NCBI GenBank assembly: GCA_034437655.1
Contig: DAOTTU010000031.1
Coordinates: 1-64,000 of the forward strand
Reading direction: 5' to 3'
Source: J027 sp034437655
GTDB lineage: Bacteria > Chloroflexota > Anaerolineae > Aggregatilineales > J027
Length of the DNA stretch: 64,000 nt
This document shows positions 59,394-64,000 of the stretch, piece after piece. A model generated the notes under the pieces. That model was not told where the DNA came from and ran no database searches. It saw only the letters and a list, made by a program, of their open reading frames with translations. The translations under genes were made by a program, and so were the position numbers. Every line of letters starts with the position of its first letter. The first letter of the stretch is position 1.

Positions 59394-60011
59394 CTAGTTA
59401 TAGAACCAGTTCAGCGCGAAGAAGCCGCCAGAAGTCGTGACTTCGACCGCGACTGTATTGGCATTCTGTAATGCGGAAGGAATTGACACCTGGACGAAAA
59501 ATTCACCGTTGGCATCCGTCGTCGCTGTATAGTAGGGCACATAGGGTCGGTTGCCGAGTGTCGTTAGCGCGATGGTGACGGTGCGGTTAGCCGGGAAGTT
59601 GTAGCCGAACAATTGGAAGCTCTGGCCCAGTGTTGCCTGTGGAAAGAAGATACGCGGCTCTGTCGTTGGGCCAAAGGGGTTCCCCGGAAAAACAACCTGC
59701 GACGGTGGTGGCGTTGGATGAACCGGGCTAGCAGCCGTTGCAAAGCCATCAATGCATAGCCGTTGCCCCACACGAATCTGGTTGGCGTTGGGCAGGTAAT
59801 TCCACGCTTGCAATGTCGGCCAGCTTACCCCATAGCGTAGACCAATGCGGAACAGATTTTCGCCGGGCTGAACGATATGCGTCTGGGTGCAGACCGGGCT
59901 TTGCGCTTCGGCAACATCGACGCCATTCAGCGCATCCATGGGGGCGAAACTGGCGACCATCCCTGCGATGAGCGCAATGGTAATAGTCATCAAGCGAAAG
60001 CGTTTAAACAT
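59394..60011 (-). CDS. Secreted LysM-domain protein
   Basis: A 205-residue exported protein: signal peptide (LMTITIALIAGMVASFAPM), a single LysM domain at about 40-88 (THIVQPGENLFRIGLRYGVSWPTLQAWN, IRVGQRLCI, with a Cys pair that may form a disulfide), a Pro-rich linker, then a C-terminal beta-sandwich (FPQATLGQSFQLFGYNFPANRTVTIALTTLG) resembling IPT/Ig-like or bacterial surface domains. Probably binds peptidoglycan. The ATG at 60011 has GGGAGA 7 bp before it; the frame extends further upstream without support. It follows the L,D-transpeptidase gene on the same strand by 72 bp. Confidence 0.83.
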   Translation of the reverse strand: MFKRFRLMTITIALIAGMVASFAPMDALNGVDVAEAQSPVCTQTHIVQPGENLFRIGLRYGVSWPTLQAWNYLPNANQIRVGQRLCIDGFATAASPVHPTPPPSQVVFPGNPFGPTTEPRIFFPQATLGQSFQLFGYNFPANRTVTIALTTLGNRPYVPYYTATTDANGEFFVQVSIPSALQNANTVAVEVTTSGGFFALNWFYN

Positions 60012-60083
60012 TGTTTTCTCCCTATGTTTTGAGTTTGTACAGTCAATTGAACGTGTGAACAATTCACATGATCTGAAAACGAC

Positions 60084-61271
60084 TTAATAGCGTACCGAAA
60101 CGGGTGTCCCAACTTCTGCCCAGCGGAAGAACCATTCTGCGTCCGTTGTCGGTAAGTTAATACAGCCACGACTCATTGGTTGCCCGAAATTGTTGTGCCA
60201 GTACGTTCCATGAATGCCGTAGCCCTGATAAAAGTACATCACCCACGGCACACCGGGTAAATAATAGCCCGGCCCGCTCATTGTCTGCGAGGTCAGCTTC
60301 CAGTAGATGCGGTAGTCTCCGGTAACGGTTGGGGTGCTTGGCAACCCTGATGACATGATTTGTGACCGTAAGAGTTCGCCATCTTCGTAGGCGTAAATGC
60401 GTTGCTCGGTCAGGTTGATGATAATCTGCTTACCTGTGAGCAAGGTTGGCGCTGCGGCTGCCGGGACGCCGCCATTCGGTTCAAGGAAGGTGCCGGGGGC
60501 GTCGTCTGTGACAGGAATCGTGAGTTCTTGCCCGGCGAAGATGGTGTTGGGGTTCGTGATGCCGTTGGCCCGCGCAATCGTCGTCCAGTCAAGGTTGAAT
60601 TGCTCGGCAATACTGGCGAGACGATCACCTTGTTGAACGGTGTAGGTTGTACTTTGTGCGCTGGGTGTGTTGGTGGCGTCAAGTGGGTCGGCTTCGACGA
60701 TGGTCGGGCCGGCGACGGCCGTTAAGTCTGGCGTCGTGTTGTCAGCAGTGGTGGTGATAACCAATCGTTGCCCGGCAAATATCTGGTTCGGGTCCAGAAT
60801 GTTATTGAGTGCGGCGATGTCTTGCCAGGTCATGCCATATTGTCGGGCGATGGCGTTGAGCGTTTCACCGATGCGGACAATATGATAGGCCGTTGTGGTG
60901 ACAGAAGCAGCGGGTGTCTCATCGGTGGCAGTGTCGGTTGTAGCGGACTCGCTATTGGCAGGCTCGGTGTCAGCGGGCGCGTCTTGTGTGGCTGCTGGTT
61001 GTTCACCCGGGATCATTAAAATTTGCCCGGCATAGATGCGCGTTGGGTCCGTGATACCGTTCGCTGCTGCCAGTTCACTAACCGTCAAATCATAACGTAG
61101 CGCGATGCGGTAGAGGTTTTCGCCCGCTTGCACAATATGCTGGCGGCCCCCTTCTTGTGCATCAGAAGTGGAAAGCCCGCCCGCGAGGGGGCTTGCGACA
61201 AGACCAATGATGACGAATGCTAGTGCAAGCCAGCGCCACCGTATCCGAAATAGAGATTCAGCATTCCGCAT
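60084..61271 (-). CDS. Triple-LysM L,D-transpeptidase (YkuD domain)
   Basis: A 395-residue cell-wall enzyme that makes 3-3 cross-links or anchors proteins. Signal/anchor (WLALAFVIIGLVASPLAGG), three LysM repeats at about 45-92, 125-175 and 205-255 (HIVQAGENLYRIALRYDL; HIVRIGETLNAIARQYGM; TYTVQQGDRLASIAEQFNL), then YkuD at about 275-393 with the catalytic motif HGTYWHNNFGQPMSRGCINL, giving His, the SRGC Cys and Arg intact. The linkers are Thr/Asp/Ala-rich. ATG 61271 is preferred (GAGGA upstream); a GTG six codons earlier is possible. Three LysM copies plus YkuD in one chain is common in Chloroflexota-type envelopes. Confidence 0.92.
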   Translation of the reverse strand: MRNAESLFRIRWRWLALAFVIIGLVASPLAGGLSTSDAQEGGRQHIVQAGENLYRIALRYDLTVSELAAANGITDPTRIYAGQILMIPGEQPAATQDAPADTEPANSESATTDTATDETPAASVTTTAYHIVRIGETLNAIARQYGMTWQDIAALNNILDPNQIFAGQRLVITTTADNTTPDLTAVAGPTIVEADPLDATNTPSAQSTTYTVQQGDRLASIAEQFNLDWTTIARANGITNPNTIFAGQELTIPVTDDAPGTFLEPNGGVPAAAAPTLLTGKQIIINLTEQRIYAYEDGELLRSQIMSSGLPSTPTVTGDYRIYWKLTSQTMSGPGYYLPGVPWVMYFYQGYGIHGTYWHNNFGQPMSRGCINLPTTDAEWFFRWAEVGTPVSVRY

Positions 61272-61397
61272 TATGTTTTGTGTCCTCACTGCCTACTGGT
61301 GATCGCGGTTCATTGACTGTTGTGAACTTAGTATTAAAAGACTATCGCATGGCTTGACTTTTTGTGCAAGCAATGTACCCTTATTTGCAGAAATTTG

Positions 61398-61413
61398 CAT
61401 ATTTGCAAATATG
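61398..61413. promoter_or_regulatory. Perfect 16-bp palindromic operator before the ArsR-type gene
   Basis: CATATTTGCAAATATG is a perfect inverted repeat, 13 bp before the ATG at 61427. An overlapping copy of the half-site lies at 61393-61399 (ATTTGCA). Perfect AT-rich palindromes at this position are typical ArsR/SmtB-family binding sites and would give autorepression of this gene and the coupled ABC exporter. Confidence 0.7.
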
Positions 61414-61426
61414 GACGAATCATTAT

Positions 61427-62557
61427 ATGGAACTTATCGTTTCTCCCGCAAAAATTGCGATTCATTTTCGACAGTCGCTGATCCATACCCTGATGACCGT
61501 TGTTGGGCTGTTATACGTTGGCCATCGGCTAGAAGGACTCAGTGACTGGTTGCGTCATGCAGAAGGCCGACTTGGCCAGGAGACTGCTGATGCCCTGAAG
61601 CTCGCCGCAATGTTCAATCTGCTAGCCACAGGCGTACAGGGCTATCTTGTTGATTCGGTGCCACCTGATAGTGAAGCTAATGAAGACTTTGACGCTTTGT
61701 GGAAGCACCTTAACAGTATAGACACACACGCGCTGCAAAAGGTTGCATTTGAATCGATGCGACAGTCGATGATTCGCCTCGAATTGTTAGCAGAAGATGA
61801 GCATTTGCCCGCTGGCCGTAATGAACGCCGTGCGTTGATTGCGCGTGCTTACGAAAAAAGCGCCAGTTTGCAATGGGATCCGCCTGTCGAAATTCCGATG
61901 GACCCATCTATCTTTAGTGACGTTTTGGATGATGCTACGGTACTGCATCAAGGATTACTCAACTCGTTGTGGCACTTGTGGCATGACGTTTACCATGAAC
62001 AAGCCGCCGAAGACCAGCAACGTCACTATTACGCATTACGCTATCACCAGCAACAGGTTCATTCTGATGATCTGCGGACGGTCTTCCGAGAAGTGACGGG
62101 CCGTCGAGCACCTTCCTGGTTTCTCAACAGCCGTGTTAAAACTATCAATTTTGTACCCACGAGCCATACCGGGGCGTTGGTGGTGTTTTCGATGTTAAAA
62201 GAAAATGCCTGGATCGGGTTTAATGCCAACCTTGTTCCGGCTGACCGTGGCAACGTGTCTTATTCAGCGGAGTTGTATCCGCTCCTCAAGGCGCTTGCTG
62301 ATGAAACACGCTTGAAAATTGTCGCGTTACTGACTGAGGGAGAATTCAATGTAGGCGATATTGCAGAAGCACTGAAGCTCACACAATCGACCGCGTCGCG
62401 CCACTTGAGTTTGCTGGCCAAAACTGAAATTCTACATACTCGGCGCGATGGCACGATGCGTTACTACATGCTCAACCCTTCGACTTTACAGGACATCAGT
62501 GAGCGGCTCGGGCAATTGGCTCGCACGCTCCCGAATCAAGGAGATAACCCGGCGTGA
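61427..62557 (+). CDS. ArsR-family regulator with large N-terminal domain
   Basis: A 376-residue repressor. The C-terminal part (about 260-345) is an ArsR-type winged helix: YPLLKALADETRLKIVALLTEGEFNVGDIAEAL, then the recognition helix LTQSTASRHLSLLAKTEILHTRRDGTMRYY. The N-terminal 255 residues are an unassigned, mostly helical region, probably a ligand sensor (WDPPVEIPMDPSIFSDVL, LWHDVYHEQA). No ArsR metal-binding Cys motif is present. The start at ATG 61427 (MELIVSPAKIAIHF) is preferred to 61364 since the palindrome at 61398-61413 would otherwise lie inside the gene. The stop overlaps the GTG of the ABC exporter (GTGA). Confidence 0.85.
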   Translation: MELIVSPAKIAIHFRQSLIHTLMTVVGLLYVGHRLEGLSDWLRHAEGRLGQETADALKLAAMFNLLATGVQGYLVDSVPPDSEANEDFDALWKHLNSIDTHALQKVAFESMRQSMIRLELLAEDEHLPAGRNERRALIARAYEKSASLQWDPPVEIPMDPSIFSDVLDDATVLHQGLLNSLWHLWHDVYHEQAAEDQQRHYYALRYHQQQVHSDDLRTVFREVTGRRAPSWFLNSRVKTINFVPTSHTGALVVFSMLKENAWIGFNANLVPADRGNVSYSAELYPLLKALADETRLKIVALLTEGEFNVGDIAEALKLTQSTASRHLSLLAKTEILHTRRDGTMRYYMLNPSTLQDISERLGQLARTLPNQGDNPA

Positions 62558-64000
62558 GCAATTTCCAAATATGGTTGCGGATGATGCGCTATATGCGGCC
62601 CTACCTGCATTGGGTGACTGTCGCGTTTGTTGGCATCATCGGCAGTACAGCACTCATGATCGCAATCCCTACTATTTTGCGTGACGTTATCGACATCGGT
62701 ATTGGTCACCGTGACGCGGACTATATGTTGGCGGCTGGCTTGTTGATTGTCGGCCTTGGCGTGGTGCGTGGTTTTATGGGGTATTTGTCACGCTTCTATA
62801 GCGAGCGGCTTTCGCACCATATCGCGTATGACATCCGCAACGAAACATACAACAAAGTGCAGCATCTGTCTTTTTCTTATCACAATCAGGCGCATACGGG
62901 AACATTGATCACCCGTGCCATCAGTGATGTGAACGAGATGCAACGCTACTATGCGTTTGGGCTACTGGACGGACTGAACGTGGTGATGTTAACGACAGGT
63001 GTAGCGATTGTAATGTTTATCCAGAGCCCTCCACTGGCTGTTGCTGCCTTGCTGCCACTCATCCCACTGGCGTTTCTCTCGCATAAATTTGCGATGGATG
63101 TTCGTCCCCGCTGGGAGAAAGTTATGGAACGGGTGCAAGAACTCAGCGACCATTTACAGGAGAATGTCGTTGGGGCGCAGGTTGTGCGCGCCTTTGCACG
63201 TGAAAACCATGAGATTGACAAGTTTAACAACAAGAACAACGAACTCTATGAAGACCGTCTTGACCTGATTATGCGCTGGATCACGTTTTTGCCGATTAGC
63301 CAGTTCATCGTCGCCACTTCAATTGCGTTAGTTCTGGTGGTGGGTGGTTTTATGGAAGCGGCAGAGTTTCCGGGTATTACGGTGGGGACGATTGTGGCGT
63401 TCAACGCTTACGTATTGATGCTGGGACAACCACTACGCTTTGTCGGTTTCATCTTGCTGTTGCAGACCCAGGCTATCGCCAGTGGGCAACGTATTTTTGA
63501 AATCATTGATGAAGAGCTTGACATCAAAAACAAAGAAGATGCTCCTGCAATGCCACCTATCAAAGGGCATATTCAGCTTGATCACGTCAATTTTGCATAC
63601 CCTGACGCGCCAGACCGACCGGTGCTGCGTGACATTACCCTTGATGTGCAACCGGGGGAAGTGGTGGCGCTGCTAGGTAAAACGGGCGCTGGTAAGAGTA
63701 CCCTGATTAACTTGATCATGCGTTTCTTTGACACCAATGAAGGCAGTGTCAAAATTGACGGTGTTGATGTACGTGACGTTGAAATCAAAAGCCTGCGCAA
63801 GCAAATCGGCATGGTATTGCAAGAATCCACGTTGTTTTCAGCGACGATTGGTGAAAATATCGCGTACGGCAACCCGGACGCTAGTGAGGCGGACATCATT
63901 GAGGTTGCTAAAGCGGCCAACGCGCATCCTTTCATCATGGAGTTTCCAGAAGGGTATGACACACGGATTGGTGAACGTGGGGTGACACTTTCTGGTGGTC
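62554..64000 (+). CDS. ABC exporter, fused permease-ATPase (partial at window edge)
   Basis: The first 482 codons of an ABCB/MsbA-type half transporter, cut off by the end of the window. Starts at GTG behind AAGGAG 10 bp upstream. Six-helix permease domain (about 15-320), then the ATPase domain from about 345: Walker A GKTGAGKST, Q-loop GMVLQESTLFSATIGENI, and the ABC signature LSGG just at the edge. The Walker B and H-loop lie outside. The coupled ArsR-type gene suggests drug or lipid export induced by a small molecule. A second half transporter is likely to follow outside the window, as is usual for such pairs. Confidence 0.9.
   Translation, partial: MSNFQIWLRMMRYMRPYLHWVTVAFVGIIGSTALMIAIPTILRDVIDIGIGHRDADYMLAAGLLIVGLGVVRGFMGYLSRFYSERLSHHIAYDIRNETYNKVQHLSFSYHNQAHTGTLITRAISDVNEMQRYYAFGLLDGLNVVMLTTGVAIVMFIQSPPLAVAALLPLIPLAFLSHKFAMDVRPRWEKVMERVQELSDHLQENVVGAQVVRAFARENHEIDKFNNKNNELYEDRLDLIMRWITFLPISQFIVATSIALVLVVGGFMEAAEFPGITVGTIVAFNAYVLMLGQPLRFVGFILLLQTQAIASGQRIFEIIDEELDIKNKEDAPAMPPIKGHIQLDHVNFAYPDAPDRPVLRDITLDVQPGEVVALLGKTGAGKSTLINLIMRFFDTNEGSVKIDGVDVRDVEIKSLRKQIGMVLQESTLFSATIGENIAYGNPDASEADIIEVAKAANAHPFIMEFPEGYDTRIGERGVTLSGG

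Noticed and set aside
61364..61426. Upstream start for the ArsR-type regulator
   Set aside because: Would place the palindromic operator inside the gene, and the extra residues are not typical; ATG 61427 fits better.
1..64000. tRNA, rRNA, CRISPR, insertion sequence or prophage
   Set aside because: No GTTCRANNC-type T-loop with cloverleaf context, no rRNA blocks, no regular spacer repeats and no transposase or phage genes were found by reading; a short tRNA could still be missed by eye.

Overview
The window is a continuous stretch of bacterial chromosome with about 48 protein genes, no rRNA or tRNA gene that I could recognise, no insertion sequence and no CRISPR array. Genes are tightly packed on both strands with many 1-4 bp stop/start overlaps, and TTG and GTG starts behind good Shine-Dalgarno sites are common (even rpoC starts with TTG). 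The gene content suggests a member of the Chloroflexota, probably Anaerolineae-like: a mevalonate kinase, SARP/BTAD, TIR-SUMF1, PPC-repeat and TolB-propeller proteins, VKOR/DsbA-type disulfide formation, and a Gram-positive style LexA box at recA. This placement is inference; no 16S gene is present.

Layout. 0.3-7 kb: sodA, a DMT exporter, a double-domain solute-binding protein overlapping nadD, a fumarase/aspartase, and a Tat-type peptidoglycan amidase. 7-13.9 kb: a coupled set (GbsR/MarR regulator, a large protein with a nucleoside-phosphorylase-like C-terminus, obgE), then a TIR-SUMF1 fusion, a JAMM protease and an MBL hydrolase. 14-21.4 kb: gyrA and rpoC, each behind its own TTGACA promoter; rpoB is not next to rpoC. 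21.8-31.8 kb: a membrane-anchored EEP-family protein, rnc with a long stem-loop upstream, and a run of envelope proteins (acidic lipoprotein, TolB-like propeller coupled to an M23 peptidase, PPC-repeat protein). 31.8-36.6 kb: recA with a LexA operator and a long structured upstream region, two DsbA-like thioredoxins and an S1 protein. 36.7-41.9 kb: VKOR, moeA, an FHA-winged-helix regulator, an Mth938-like protein and an MTA/SAH deaminase fused to a CYTH-like domain.

41.9-48.6 kb holds the most unusual material: a predicted secreted or injected effector whose N-terminus carries the LQRTVGNRA-type motif of extracellular contractile injection system (eCIS) proteins and whose C-terminus looks like an alpha/beta-hydrolase, translationally coupled to a small chaperone-like protein; then a DUF3524/QTMAN-type glycosyltransferase, a SARP-type regulator with a degenerate NTPase domain, and relA/spoT with a coupled mini-lipoprotein. 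48.7-57.2 kb: a peptide-type solute-binding protein, mevalonate kinase with a polyprenyl-phosphate transferase (UbiA family), tlyA, and a DRTGG-eno-pyk operon. 57.2-64 kb: acyl-ACP thioesterase-like protein, cysteine desulfurase, a LysM protein, a LysM/L,D-transpeptidase, and an ArsR-type regulator with a perfect palindromic operator, coupled to an ABC exporter cut by the window edge.

Functional threads: cell-wall turnover (amidase, M23 peptidase, LysM and L,D-transpeptidase), extracytoplasmic disulfide formation (two DsbA-like proteins plus VKOR), lower glycolysis, isoprenoid supply, and stress control ((p)ppGpp, SOS).
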